From Novipirellula galeiformis (GTDB lineage: Bacteria > Planctomycetota > Planctomycetia > Pirellulales > Pirellulaceae): DNA of 64,000 nucleotides. The notes under the pieces were generated by a model, which was not told the DNA's origin, did no database searches, and saw nothing but the letters and a program-made list of their open reading frames with translations. Shown one piece after another: positions 42,246 to 51,111 of the stretch. The number at the start of each line of letters is the position of its first letter. Position 1 is the first letter of the stretch. The stretch spans positions 558,001 through 622,000 of the forward strand of contig NZ_SJPT01000005.1 of NCBI RefSeq assembly GCF_007860095.1, in the 5' to 3' direction. The position numbers and the translations under genes are program-made.

Positions 42246-43034
42246 TTAAGTAAGTGATTTGATAAGTTCGTCAACGTCGACCGTTCGCCGACTGTTCTGC
42301 TCGGTCGCGAATCGCCAGCCTCGTTTGAGCAGTCGGTGGGTGATCTTCTCCGCAATTCGTCGCGTGTCGAGAAACCAGAATTGCAATCCGTAGGTGTGCT
42401 GCCAGCTCATCACGCTGCCGATGAATTCGTTGATGAGCGCCGATTTGCTGCGAGTGCCACGTGGCTTGATCGCGACGATACACGCCGCGAAAGTGCCCTC
42501 GATGACAACGCTTCCGTGCGGGATTTCTGCGAGGAATTCGAGCGTCCGTGTCCATCGCTCTTGCCGATCGCCATGGCTTAGAAACGTGCCGAGTGCATCG
42601 TCGATCGATTTTCGCTCAACGTGCACGTATCGTTCGCAACCGGCAACTGAGTAATCACCATGCGTCGGGCCCAACGACTTGAACACGTATGGCTGGATGA
42701 GCGGACGATCGCCGTCGGTGAAGCCCTGGAACGTCCACGGTTGCTTCTCTTGGCTGTCAACGAGGATGGTAAACGCCTCGGTTTTCGCCGTATCGACCAA
42801 CGAAATTTGCCCGCCAATTGTCGCGGTTTGCAGGTTGCGTTGCCAAAATTCTACGGTCGCATCGTCTTTGAGCGTCAAGCCACGAAGTGCGAGATAGCAG
42901 CGAATTTGATCGAGCGTGCGAGGTCCAACGCCGTGCAGATTGCGAATCCACTCGGGCCGAATCTCGCACCAATCCGATGGCTCTGAGATTTTGAAATGGT
43001 CACGGGCCTTTGCGATGAGGTGTTCGAGGCTCAT
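42246..43034 (-). CDS. ERCC4-type nuclease with N-terminal helix-hairpin-helix
   Basis: The 262-residue protein has an HhH motif near residues 30-50 (NLHGVGPRTLDQIRCYLALRG) and an ERCC4/XPF nuclease domain: ILVDSQEKQPW with D93 and E96, GDYSVAG with D127, and VERKSIDD (E140, R141, K142). It is likely to cut branched DNA or process recombination intermediates. Start 43034 forms an ATGA overlap with the previous gene. It probably works with RecT, the RecD-like helicase and the primase in phage replication and recombination. Confidence 0.87.
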   Translation of the reverse strand: MSLEHLIAKARDHFKISEPSDWCEIRPEWIRNLHGVGPRTLDQIRCYLALRGLTLKDDATVEFWQRNLQTATIGGQISLVDTAKTEAFTILVDSQEKQPWTFQGFTDGDRPLIQPYVFKSLGPTHGDYSVAGCERYVHVERKSIDDALGTFLSHGDRQERWTRTLEFLAEIPHGSVVIEGTFAACIVAIKPRGTRSKSALINEFIGSVMSWQHTYGLQFWFLDTRRIAEKITHRLLKRGWRFATEQNSRRTVDVDELIKSLT

Positions 43035-43504
43035 GGCTCGCCACATCCCTTTCCGACTTGGCCGCCATCGGTCGGGTCGCAGAACTCTTGCCAGTGGACG
43101 AATCCTTTGGGGCACCAGAATCCCCACTCGCGAACACGAGGCCCGGTGATAAACAACGTCCATGCAGGTCGACCAATCGCCGACACAATCACGCGGTGGC
43201 GATACGTGGCCGGTCGGTACTTAATCGAGCCAACGCGGAATCGCTTCGTCCCGGCATCCGTCTGCTCGTCGTATCCACCACGCAGGCACACGCTGAGCGA
43301 TGGCCACGGGTGATCGTGCAACGCGCGGTCGTCATCGTCTCGCAGGAATTCATGCAAGTAGATGTTGAGAAATCGATTGCGTGGAATGAGGAACCAGCGG
43401 TAGAGATATGGCGACTCGGAATCGCCGACAATGAAGTGCGGCTTGCCGGATAGCAGCGTCTTGATCCAGTACGACAATCGGCCTCGGTTAATGGCTTCAC
43501 TCAT
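43031..43504 (-). CDS. Cupin-like hypothetical phage protein
   Basis: The 157-residue protein has a pattern with LHEFLRDDDDRALHDHPWPSLSVCLRGGYDE and YRHRVIVSAIGRPAWTLFITGP, which resembles a metal-binding cupin (two His near a short turn, H-x-H, and a second His). Similar proteins are common in phages. Start 43504 overlaps the previous gene by four bases. Metal site and substrate are not known. Confidence 0.6.
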   Translation of the reverse strand: MSEAINRGRLSYWIKTLLSGKPHFIVGDSESPYLYRWFLIPRNRFLNIYLHEFLRDDDDRALHDHPWPSLSVCLRGGYDEQTDAGTKRFRVGSIKYRPATYRHRVIVSAIGRPAWTLFITGPRVREWGFWCPKGFVHWQEFCDPTDGGQVGKGCGEP

Positions 43505-44247
43505 TGTCCAGTCCACCCCATGCACATGCCTTGGCCGCCCTGGAAAGTGAACAGCATCGCCTTACCACGATTGGCCTGGAGTCTCATTGGATCGTCGCCA
43601 AATCCCTTGCTCATCGCCCATCGAACATCAGGCAGTTTCGCGATGAGATTGTGAAATCCCGATTGAATCACCAGGTCGTCATTCATCCGCATGATGCCGC
43701 CATGGCCGCTGCGGCTGTACGGATTCCCGTTGCATCGCTTGCACTTGCGATCGCTGCGGAAACCAGAGCAGCAATCCTTGCAGTCGGCATAGATGATTTC
43801 GCTCCATTCGTCCACGCGACCGGTTCGGATTTCGCCAAGACCGCAGCACGTCTCGCATTCCGTGAGCACGCCGTGGTAGCCTCTTCCAATGCACTCGGTG
43901 CAAGCGACATCCTTCCTGGACTCGTAATTGGCTCGCGGCAACTCGGACCACGACGTAACCGGATTCCACAACTGCTGGAACGCATTGTCCGTTGGTGGTA
44001 TTCGCAGCGGCTTGTCTTCGTCGGCGATCCCCATCGATTCGAATACCCGCAAGCAGATTCGGCCATCGGTTGCAGTCGCGTTGCCTTTTTCGACAAACGG
44101 ACTTGCCATGTCCCACCTGTGCTGTTCAGGGTTGCAGCATTGCTGCATCAGGTCCATCGAGACGCCCTCACGGACTTCGACCGTTGGCAGGCAACCAAAG
44201 ATGCCGAGCAGGCCAGTGGATTTTAAAAACGTTCGTCGGTTACTCAT
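43501..44247 (-). CDS. DnaJ-type zinc-finger protein with Tat-like leader
   Basis: The 248-residue product begins MSNRRTFLKSTGLLGIFGCLP, a twin-arginine leader (RRTFLK) followed by a hydrophobic segment. Its middle contains CTECIGRGYHG, CETCCGLGE, CKDCCSGF and CKRCNGNP, four C-x-x-C-x-G-like repeats as in the cysteine-rich domain of DnaJ. The J domain is absent. The start overlaps the upstream stop by eight bases. If exported it would be a zinc-binding, perhaps redox or chaperone-like protein; the leader may also simply be a fortuitous N-terminus. Confidence 0.6.
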   Translation of the reverse strand: MSNRRTFLKSTGLLGIFGCLPTVEVREGVSMDLMQQCCNPEQHRWDMASPFVEKGNATATDGRICLRVFESMGIADEDKPLRIPPTDNAFQQLWNPVTSWSELPRANYESRKDVACTECIGRGYHGVLTECETCCGLGEIRTGRVDEWSEIIYADCKDCCSGFRSDRKCKRCNGNPYSRSGHGGIMRMNDDLVIQSGFHNLIAKLPDVRWAMSKGFGDDPMRLQANRGKAMLFTFQGGQGMCMGWTGQ

Positions 44248-44494
44248 TCTTGTTCTCTCCGAATACTTCCGCCCGAAGTGGGCAATCCCAATCACAGTGT
44301 TCACTGCCAGCCATCGAGCAACCGCCTCCAAGGTGATCTGGGAGACGACCGCAATCATCAATCAACCGATCCTCTTGGCACTCGTCGCAGTTGCAACCGT
44401 CCTCATGTTTATAGTCGTAGTCGCTCATGATGTCGTCGTCCCATCCATCGGGATAGAAACGATCGCTGCCAAGCTCGGGTATTGAATCGCTCAT
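44240..44494 (-). CDS. Small acidic Cys-rich protein
   Basis: The 84-residue, strongly acidic product (MSDSIPELGSDRFYPDGWDDDIMSDYDY) has six cysteines in the pattern CNCDEC...C...GGGCS...CDWDC, a possible metal site. It overlaps the RecD-like gene upstream by four bases and the DnaJ-type gene downstream by eight. No known family. Confidence 0.5.
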   Translation of the reverse strand: MSDSIPELGSDRFYPDGWDDDIMSDYDYKHEDGCNCDECQEDRLIDDCGRLPDHLGGGCSMAGSEHCDWDCPLRAEVFGENKNE

Positions 44495-47076
44495 GCAAAT
44501 TCCTTTAACAAATCTTCGGTGCTATTCAGTTGCAACAATTCTCTGAGAAACGTTTTTCGCTTGCCGATCGCCACGCGTCGGCACATCGCGTCGGCGGTGG
44601 ACTTTTTGCCGAGTGAAATGCAACGAACTTTTGCCCTCGATAGACCGGTGTAAAGCCACTCTCGCGAACAAACCATGCGTGCACCCGGGTACTCGTCGAC
44701 TAACACGATGCAGATAGCAACCTCGGAGCCCTGGAGCTTATGGCACGTCATGCCGTAGGCCAGTTCCCAGCTGCAGCCACTTGCCGCCTCGTCGGAATCG
44801 CCGGCGGATGGCTTGCCGCGTGGAACGCGAATCACGCGTTGGGGACTGGTGAGCGAAACGACGAACGACTTCGGCTCAATCGCGATGACTTTCCCGAGCT
44901 CCCCGTTAGCCACGTAGACTTGGTTGTCGTCGTCGTCTCGATTCGCCTCTTCATCGCGGTCGATCGCGGTATACTTTCCGTTTTTCGTGCAAACGATCTT
45001 GTCACCAAGGCGAAACGGGCTGCCCTTGATCTCGGGATTGCTGTTGAGTTCGGCCTGTAAAATCTGGTTGATCGGTTTGCGTCCGAGCGGCGATCGGTCG
45101 TTGACCGCGACGATCACTTGCGTATCCCAGACTGGGTCTAAGCCGTTCGCTTCGGCCTCGTTGATGTGATGCAACATCCGCTCGATTTGCTTTGCAGGCG
45201 TGGTCGCCTCATCGATGATCAGATTGTCACCCGGGCCCCATGGTTTGCCATCGCGGATTGCCGCGCACGCTTCGACAATGCCACCGCTGTTGCGTTTGAT
45301 CTCGGTTAGCTCGCCGTAGCCGATGCACTGGCTATTGATCATGTCTCGCAGCGGGGCTCCGGTTCCGACTGGCGGCAATTGGTGGACATCGCCAACCAGC
45401 AAGACGTGGCATCCACGCGGACGAGCAGCGAACACCGATCGCATCAGCGCCGTGTCGAGCATCGAGGATTCGTCGCCAATGATCACGCGGAATGGCCAAG
45501 GATTCTTTTCGTTGTATAGGAACGACCAACCACCTTGCTCCTCGTCGGACTGGCCAACACCAAGCAAAGAGTGCCAGGTGCGAGCACGAAGATTGACGCC
45601 AGCCGCTTGCAGAGCCTCGGTCAATCGAACGGCTGCCTTGCCAGTGGGAGCACCGATTGCGATATCATCGGGTCCAACCTTACCAGACCTTAACAACGCA
45701 CGAATCAGCATCGCCGTTGCGTATGTCTTGCCGGTTCCTGGTGAGCCTCCAAGGATCGCAACACGGCTCACCAGTGCGTCGGTTAACTTTTCGCGTTGGT
45801 GATCGTCAATGCCGTCAATCGTGGCAGGATTAGGCCATAGGCTGCGCGAGGGGACAACCACATTGCCGCGAGGCATCGACTGAATGGCCGTTTTCACTTG
45901 CAATGGCAAGCCAGCCGCGTAGTCGACCAATGGAACGACATCAACGTCGGTGCCGTCACTAATCGTCTGGATGCACGTTGGTCCGAAAGGCTTGCCGTTC
46001 CAGACGTGGACCATCGGTGCCGTCAATTCGCGTCCACAGCGAGCGCACTGGAACGCGGTAGCCGCTTCCTCCCATGTAATCGTCCTGTCTTCGTATTCGG
46101 TGATCGTCGATGGCTTAGCTTCTGCCAATGCCGCCGCGACCATCTCGGCAAGGTCACTCTCCGCCGCCGCCTTTTTACCCTCCGCGATCCACACGCGATT
46201 GCCATTGGGATCAATCGGGCCATCGGTGCCGACCGTTTTGATTGATGACAGCGATCCGTAATGTTCGGGGTGCATCTTGCCCAGTCGAATTGCGAGTTTG
46301 ATTGCTGCAATTGGCCGAGCCTTGGCTGATCCGATGTTCTGACGAACCGACTGGATTACGTGCTCAATCGGTATCCACGTGTGACCGCTGTTGTCGCTCG
46401 CCACAGAGTGCCAGGCACACAATGCTTGACGCTTGAGCCGGTCAGGACGATGGCCCAGATGAATCCACAGGGCATCGCAAAGTTTGAACCCGCAACCACG
46501 AAACGCCATCAGGGAAAACGGATCTTTGCGAACGATTTCCGCCGCTTTGTTACCCCATTTTTTGATGGCTTTGCGTGCGGTTGTCTTCGGTAATCCGCGC
46601 CCCGTGAGCAAGTTGGTCAGCTCAATCGTCGCATCTTCGGTTGCCTTTTTCGCGGTCAGGATACTGCCGATCGTGGCGGCCTGCTCGCGTGTCATGCCAT
46701 TGCTAAAACGCAGCAATTCCTCCGGCGTTTCGCGAACGATTCGCACAGCATCGCTACCAAATGCATCCCAGAGCTTCGCGGCGGTGGCTTTGCCGAGGTG
46801 GTTGCCCCTGCCCGCGAGGATTAGATACTCGATCACTCCATCGCGATCGTGCGCGCGAGCAGGAACGAACGTCTGAAACTTGAATTGCTTCTCGCCGCGG
46901 TACTCGGTGTATCGGCCATAGAATCGATAGCGATGGCCAACGGAAAGCTCTTCGTCGTCGGCATCACCATTGACTGGCAAGTCATCTTCGCCAGCAGTGA
47001 TAACACCAGCCATCCACTCGCCGCGACGGGTGTACTGCTTGCGGAACACACCTTCGATTTCTTCGAGTTTTGCCAT
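44491..47076 (-). CDS. RecD-like superfamily 1 DNA helicase with an inserted zinc motif
   Basis: The 861-residue protein has an N-terminal OB-like and HhH region (NLLTGRGLPKTTARKAIKKWG) and RecD2-type architecture, Walker A GGSPGTGKT (443-451), IIGDESSMLD, GDVHQLPPVG and C-terminal YGMTCHKLQGSE. Around residues 344-368 it carries CARCGRE...FGPTC, an extra zinc-like insert. It translocates 5'-3' on single-stranded DNA. Location in the recombination operon suggests use in phage replication or exchange. The ATG at 47076 has no strong Shine-Dalgarno site. Confidence 0.87.
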   Translation of the reverse strand: MAKLEEIEGVFRKQYTRRGEWMAGVITAGEDDLPVNGDADDEELSVGHRYRFYGRYTEYRGEKQFKFQTFVPARAHDRDGVIEYLILAGRGNHLGKATAAKLWDAFGSDAVRIVRETPEELLRFSNGMTREQAATIGSILTAKKATEDATIELTNLLTGRGLPKTTARKAIKKWGNKAAEIVRKDPFSLMAFRGCGFKLCDALWIHLGHRPDRLKRQALCAWHSVASDNSGHTWIPIEHVIQSVRQNIGSAKARPIAAIKLAIRLGKMHPEHYGSLSSIKTVGTDGPIDPNGNRVWIAEGKKAAAESDLAEMVAAALAEAKPSTITEYEDRTITWEEAATAFQCARCGRELTAPMVHVWNGKPFGPTCIQTISDGTDVDVVPLVDYAAGLPLQVKTAIQSMPRGNVVVPSRSLWPNPATIDGIDDHQREKLTDALVSRVAILGGSPGTGKTYATAMLIRALLRSGKVGPDDIAIGAPTGKAAVRLTEALQAAGVNLRARTWHSLLGVGQSDEEQGGWSFLYNEKNPWPFRVIIGDESSMLDTALMRSVFAARPRGCHVLLVGDVHQLPPVGTGAPLRDMINSQCIGYGELTEIKRNSGGIVEACAAIRDGKPWGPGDNLIIDEATTPAKQIERMLHHINEAEANGLDPVWDTQVIVAVNDRSPLGRKPINQILQAELNSNPEIKGSPFRLGDKIVCTKNGKYTAIDRDEEANRDDDDNQVYVANGELGKVIAIEPKSFVVSLTSPQRVIRVPRGKPSAGDSDEAASGCSWELAYGMTCHKLQGSEVAICIVLVDEYPGARMVCSREWLYTGLSRAKVRCISLGKKSTADAMCRRVAIGKRKTFLRELLQLNSTEDLLKEFA

Positions 47077-47193
47077 GGTGACCGGTGGATGGTGATGGGG
47101 CGAGAATTAAAAAAACAGCGGGTGTGAGACAACAAGTCTCGCGGGCTTTGTCAAACCCTCCCCGCCGCACCTAAGCGTCCGTGCGCAGTGTCG

Positions 47194-47394
47194 TTATTGT
47201 GATCCGTTATTCTTGTTGGCCTTGTTCATTCGCTTGCAATATCGCTCACGATCTCGTTCCTCGACTGGCGGGAAAATCCTCCCATGTCCATTCGGGCAGA
47301 CTGAACCGCTTGGCGTGTTTACTCGAATTTCGCCGCACTCTTTGCATGCCACTTTCTTTCGCAGTAGCTCAAGCGTTGCGTTTGGATCGCCCAT
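47194..47394 (-). CDS. Small zinc-binding basic protein
   Basis: The 66-residue product has KECGEIRVNTPSGSVCPNGH, with C-x-x-C spacing split over a turn, and a basic C-terminus (RDRERYCKRMNKANKNNG). Short zinc proteins of this type are frequent in early phage operons. The gap 47077-47193 upstream of the helicase start has no gene. No function assigned. Confidence 0.45.
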   Translation of the reverse strand: MGDPNATLELLRKKVACKECGEIRVNTPSGSVCPNGHGRIFPPVEERDRERYCKRMNKANKNNGSQ

Positions 47395-47427
47395 CGTTTC
47401 CCTCGTCGTTGCAAGAATCTCAAGAAA

Positions 47428-47518
47428 TGAAGCGGACAGGATTCGAACCTGTGACCTGCGAGAAACAACGGCACGAAATCAACACCGTCTCGCCACTCTG
47501 CCACTGAGCTACCGCCTC
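47428..47518 (-). tRNA. tRNA-like gene with a 26-nt anticodon loop
   Basis: A cloverleaf is readable on the minus strand: acceptor GAGGCGG pairs with CCGCTTC (one G-U), D-stem GCTC/GAGT, T-arm ACAGG-TTCGAAT-CCTGT, five-base variable region, discriminator A, no encoded CCA. The anticodon stem GCGAG/CTCGC closes a 26-nt loop where 7 is normal. The extra 19 nt has its own short CGG/CCG hairpin. If removed as an intron, the loop would show UGU (Thr), though position 37 would then be U, which is unusual. It may be a pseudo-tRNA or a structural mimic. Confidence 0.55.
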
Positions 47519-47529
47519 AACCACGATCG

Positions 47530-48171
47530 CTAGAACATCGCCGCAACGTCGACATTATTCGCCGATTCTTTGGAGTCCTTCGCCGCTCGATTTGATGCCG
47601 GTTTGCCTGCTCCCTTCTTCTTTTTGAAGTCGAACCACGATGCGTCGTGCCGCTGCTCTTCCGGAATCATGGCGAGCGCGTCAGCATTCTTCGGAATGTC
47701 TTTCACTTGCGGATCGTCAACGTGCCAAATGTCGCTGTACGAGATTTCGAGGAACTTGGTTGGCACGTTCCAGTTGCCCGCTTCATCCTGCTTCATCTGG
47801 CGGACCAGCTTGATGATCAATTGCTTTTCGACCATGCCAGAAAGATCGATCTTCACTGATTGGCCAAGTTGATTAGGGTCGAGGATGCTTGATGCAATAA
47901 AGAATGCTGCGAGCTTGCGCCGTGCTGCGTCCTGCTTGCTCTGTTCCTTGCTCAAGTCTGGCGAGAAAATTGATTGCCCGCCCGTCTTGCCGGTACAGTT
48001 TTCGACAGTTCCAGCCAACACATCGAACTCAAACGTGAACCCGTCGATTGGCTTGCCCTTATTGCCTTCGCCCTCGCGACAGTTTGTGACAATGATGTGG
48101 AAGATTCCTTCTTCATTCAGGAATCCGCCGCCGTTGTTTACGTCTTCGGGTGCATCAAAATTAAATGACAT
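47530..48171 (-). CDS. Putative single-strand DNA-binding/DUF669-like protein
   Basis: The 213-residue protein (MSFNFDAPEDVNNGGGFLNEEGIFHIIVTNCREG) has the look of the DUF669/phage ssDNA-binding group: an OB-like first half (FTFEFDVLAGT...SIFSPDLSKEQSKQDAARRKLAAFFIASSI) and a Lys/Ala-rich acidic tail ending in DVAAMF, a feature of many ssDNA-binding proteins. It is adjacent to RecT, consistent with a recombination partner. Family is inferred. Confidence 0.6.
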   Translation of the reverse strand: MSFNFDAPEDVNNGGGFLNEEGIFHIIVTNCREGEGNKGKPIDGFTFEFDVLAGTVENCTGKTGGQSIFSPDLSKEQSKQDAARRKLAAFFIASSILDPNQLGQSVKIDLSGMVEKQLIIKLVRQMKQDEAGNWNVPTKFLEISYSDIWHVDDPQVKDIPKNADALAMIPEEQRHDASWFDFKKKKGAGKPASNRAAKDSKESANNVDVAAMF

Positions 48172-48334
48172 TTCTAATTCTCCAAGTAGGATTTAAGTTT
48201 CAAAATTTCAATCAAGCTCGGCTCCCACGTCGGCGGGTATCCGAACACACTCAAACCGGCAGACCATACGTTGGCCCAGCCGTGTTTATCTGTCAGTGAT
48301 CGCAGCATTTCGGTGTCAAGCACCGACGCCGCAA

Positions 48335-49471
48335 TCAGTCCTTTTTTGCCGCACCTTCGAGTGAGGTGGTCAAGAATGTTTTGGCTCCGTTATTCGACTG
48401 GAGCGATCCAATTAGCGACTGTGCATCACTGGTCGACAGGTCGGCGAATTTATCGAGTCCATGCTTTTGCATGTGAGCTTTGACTTTCGTGACGACATCA
48501 ACGCCACCTTCCGCTTGAGCCACTTGCCTGATCAGTGTTTGCAACTCTTCGCACTGCTTGTCGGTTGCACGCGCTGCCGGCGTTGCGGTTGCCTCCGGCT
48601 CAGTTTGCTTCGCCGCAATCTCGCCTGCTTTCTTTTGCAATAGCTGGCCAATGATCACGCTGGCTCCCTCCTCAGTGAGATCACCAAGGTCATCGGCCCC
48701 CATCGATTTGAAGGCACCGAGTTGCTTGTCAGCTGAGATTTCCAACTCCGTAAACAGAGCGGTCATCACCTTGATTTGCTCACCAGTGGCAAGCCCCGCA
48801 ACGAAGTCTGCTTTGACCTCGAATTGAGCGTCGGCAATCTCACCATCGTCGGCCTGAGCGTCCACCGGCGTGGCAGCAACTTGCGTCGCTGTCGCCGCCG
48901 GCGGAGTCGCCCGGTCGATGACTTCGGAGTCAATCGCGTCAGAGTCTGGGTCGGCTCCAAGTTCTTCGTCAGTCGCGAAGCCTGCAAGCACTTCGGGGCA
49001 TACCATACGCACTGCCTTAGTTTGACAGCGAGCGCGAAGCATTTCGCCGGGGTTCTTTTCCCAACCGCTCTTGGGTTTGATCAGTCCGGCTTTCTTGGCC
49101 ATCTCAATCGTGTAACTGACCTTCAAGTCGTTCTCGCGATACTTGATATGTAGCGTCGCCGTCTTGCCATCGTCGCCCTGGTCGATCCATTGATACCAGC
49201 CACCGATTCGGCGGAACTCTGCGAGCATGTAGTCGGCACGCATGGAAAGATCGCTGCCGCCGATGATGTGGTAACGTCGTCGCATCTCCGTAATAGGAAT
49301 GCCTTCGCTCATTGCCATCAGCACGAGCGTCTGGCCTGCTTCGGGATTTTTGCAGCCGAATAGACCACCCTTGGCGATCATCGCACCATACTCTTTAATC
49401 GCAGGAATCAATTCCGTTGCGTTGCGAACACTTAACGACTGTTCGCCTGTCGTGGTTAAACCTGTAGCCAT
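48335..49471 (-). CDS. recT: RecT-like single-strand annealing recombinase
   Basis: The 378-residue protein has the RecT core in residues 10-150: AGQTLVLMAMSEGIPITEMRRRYHIIGGSDLSMRADYMLAEFRRIGGW, YTIEMAKKAGL, and GWEKNPGEMLRARCQTKAVRMVCPEVLAGFATDEELG. The C-terminal half is low in complexity with Ala/Thr/Glu. It anneals complementary single strands in phage recombination. ATG 49471 follows AAGGG at eight bases; GTG 49516 is possible. Lys-rich tail. No RecE-type exonuclease is seen next to it; the ERCC4 or RecD-like enzyme may provide ends. Confidence 0.82.
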   Translation of the reverse strand: MATGLTTTGEQSLSVRNATELIPAIKEYGAMIAKGGLFGCKNPEAGQTLVLMAMSEGIPITEMRRRYHIIGGSDLSMRADYMLAEFRRIGGWYQWIDQGDDGKTATLHIKYRENDLKVSYTIEMAKKAGLIKPKSGWEKNPGEMLRARCQTKAVRMVCPEVLAGFATDEELGADPDSDAIDSEVIDRATPPAATATQVAATPVDAQADDGEIADAQFEVKADFVAGLATGEQIKVMTALFTELEISADKQLGAFKSMGADDLGDLTEEGASVIIGQLLQKKAGEIAAKQTEPEATATPAARATDKQCEELQTLIRQVAQAEGGVDVVTKVKAHMQKHGLDKFADLSTSDAQSLIGSLQSNNGAKTFLTTSLEGAAKKD

Positions 49472-49533
49472 GACCGGGCCCTTATGTTTATGCCAAAGAA
49501 ATTTGTCCGCCGACACGCCGTCGATGGATCACA

Positions 49534-49806
49534 CTACGCTTGCTGCTCGTCTCGCTCGCGATTGGAAAGCAGTCGATCGATAACGACGTCGGGTGGAGTA
49601 CCGTGGTCGACAATATCGCGACACCATGACGCCTCGTTTGAATCTGACGCGGGATCGATGCCGAAAATCTGGCAACACTCTGCCGCTAATTGGTCGAGGA
49701 ACTTTCGATGCTCTTCAGCCAACGCTTGGATTCGCAGCAAGCGAGCCGTTGAATACTGGTCGAGCTGCTGATTTTTCTCGACAAGCGTGGTTTTTCCTGC
49801 ACTCAT
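49534..49806 (-). CDS. Hypothetical early protein
   Basis: The 90-residue helical protein (MSAGKTTLVEKNQQLDQYSTARLLRIQALAEEHRKFLDQLAAE) has no recognised domain. The start at 49806 is preferred over 49869, which would overlap the acetyltransferase stop region by seven bases and gives a poorer N-terminus. It is in the early operon between the acetyltransferase and RecT genes. Confidence 0.45.
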   Translation of the reverse strand: MSAGKTTLVEKNQQLDQYSTARLLRIQALAEEHRKFLDQLAAECCQIFGIDPASDSNEASWCRDIVDHGTPPDVVIDRLLSNRERDEQQA

Positions 49807-49862
49807 TTCGAAGCACTCCAAAGGGTCACGAACTCTGATGCGGCGACACTCCGCCGCATCAG

Positions 49863-50369
49863 TTAGCACGGGTCGAGGTATTTCGACATTCGGTTTTTAA
49901 CTGCGGTCAATTCCTCGTTCGTTGGCTCGAGGCGATACTGCATCAAGTAAGCCGATTCGTTGTCACCTTCGTAGAAGTCCCGGAACACACCGAATGCCTT
50001 TGCCCCAAGCGACTTGAAAAACAGCTGCGCATCGAGATTCGTCTCTCGCACGTGTAAATCGATCCGCGACGGCCCTTTGTGCGACAGATAACTGGCCAAG
50101 TAGCCGAACATTGCCTTACCGACCTTGCGTCGCTGCAGATTCGGGTGCACGGCCATGTTTAGTATTCGAATGCTCCGCAGTTGAATGTTGCAAATCGCGT
50201 ATCCAACAGGGCTTTCGTTTACCCTCGCGACGATTCCTCGGTTATTCTTCTCTTTGAGGCATCGCATGAATTCAGCTTCGGTCCATGGGAAGTCGAAGCA
50301 CTTTCTTTCAATGTCGAGCACTGTCGCCAAATCGCGTCTAGTAATGTGAAAAATGTTTACCGTTCTCAT
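49863..50369 (-). CDS. RimI-like GNAT N-acetyltransferase
   Basis: The 168-residue product has the GNAT fold with motif A VHPNLQRRKVGKAMFGYL (acetyl-CoA binding Q/R-x-x-G-x-G/A is seen as QRRKVGKA) and LHVRETNLDAQLFFKSLGAKAFG, as in RimI and related N-terminal acetyltransferases. It would use acetyl-CoA to modify a protein or small molecule. A phage RimI-like enzyme could modify host proteins early in infection. ATG 50369 lies after a strong upstream stop; a longer frame to 50402 exists. Confidence 0.75.
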   Translation of the reverse strand: MRTVNIFHITRRDLATVLDIERKCFDFPWTEAEFMRCLKEKNNRGIVARVNESPVGYAICNIQLRSIRILNMAVHPNLQRRKVGKAMFGYLASYLSHKGPSRIDLHVRETNLDAQLFFKSLGAKAFGVFRDFYEGDNESAYLMQYRLEPTNEELTAVKNRMSKYLDPC

Positions 50370-50402
50370 CAGGTTGCAATCTCGTCGATGTGTGGGTGTC
50401 AC

Positions 50403-50861
50403 TTAAATCAGTGCAGAGCGAGACTCTGATCGCTTCGCAGTAAGCTCGAAAATCAAATCTTGTGCGGTGCCATAATTCGAGCCGCAAATAATCACGCGGG
50501 CCAAAATCATCGCCTCTGCTGACCGCCGATCTCGGGCATGAAGCTCGATAAATTCCGCTGCCAAGGATCGCAACTCAGAGTCGATTCGCGTGATCTCTTT
50601 GACGCGATTCCATTCCTCGTTTCCGCATGCATCACCATCGCCGCGATACATTCGCAAATCGTTGTGTTCGTCGCGGAGTGCCTGTGCTTCTTCCTGGATA
50701 GCCGCGATTCGGCGGCTCGTTTGGTCCAGATACGATCCGTCGAGGGCGCAAAGTGCTTTCCGACTCCGAATGGATACAGTGACAAGCCCGACGACCATGG
50801 TGGCAGCCGCCAGCACGGTCAACGCCTGAATCATGTTGTGAATCTCGCTCATCTCATTCAT
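50403..50861 (-). CDS. Membrane-anchored coiled-coil hypothetical protein
   Basis: The 152-residue protein has one N-terminal membrane segment (ALTVLAAATMVVGLVTVSI, residues 13-31) followed by a helical soluble part. No known motif. It is in the early operon, upstream of the acetyltransferase. A membrane protein expressed early might act in exclusion or takeover, but that is not shown. Confidence 0.45.
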   Translation of the reverse strand: MNEMSEIHNMIQALTVLAAATMVVGLVTVSIRSRKALCALDGSYLDQTSRRIAAIQEEAQALRDEHNDLRMYRGDGDACGNEEWNRVKEITRIDSELRSLAAEFIELHARDRRSAEAMILARVIICGSNYGTAQDLIFELTAKRSESRSALI

Positions 50862-50919
50862 CTCAATTGCCTCTGTTAAGGTGTGGTTGGCCCCAAACTG
50901 AACTGAACTGATTGACTCG

Positions 50920-51111
50920 TTAAAACACGTCGATCACGTTGCCGATCGGCTCTCGCCGGATTGTGCCGTCGCCGTATTTGACCGTAACGATTCCGCCACG
51001 AACCAGGATCACGCGTCGTGCATAATTCGGCTCACCGCGAAAAATCACGCGGCGAACCTTTACCCGGTAATCGCGTGGAATTTCAATTGTTTTTCGCACT
51101 GCGACATTCAT
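50920..51111 (-). CDS. Small basic hypothetical protein
   Basis: The 63-residue beta-rich peptide (MNVAVRKTIEIPRDYRVKVRRVIFRG) has alternating basic and hydrophobic residues and resembles a small SH3-like or KOW-like fold. It overlaps the next gene's stop. Function unknown. Confidence 0.45.
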   Translation of the reverse strand: MNVAVRKTIEIPRDYRVKVRRVIFRGEPNYARRVILVRGGIVTVKYGDGTIRREPIGNVIDVF

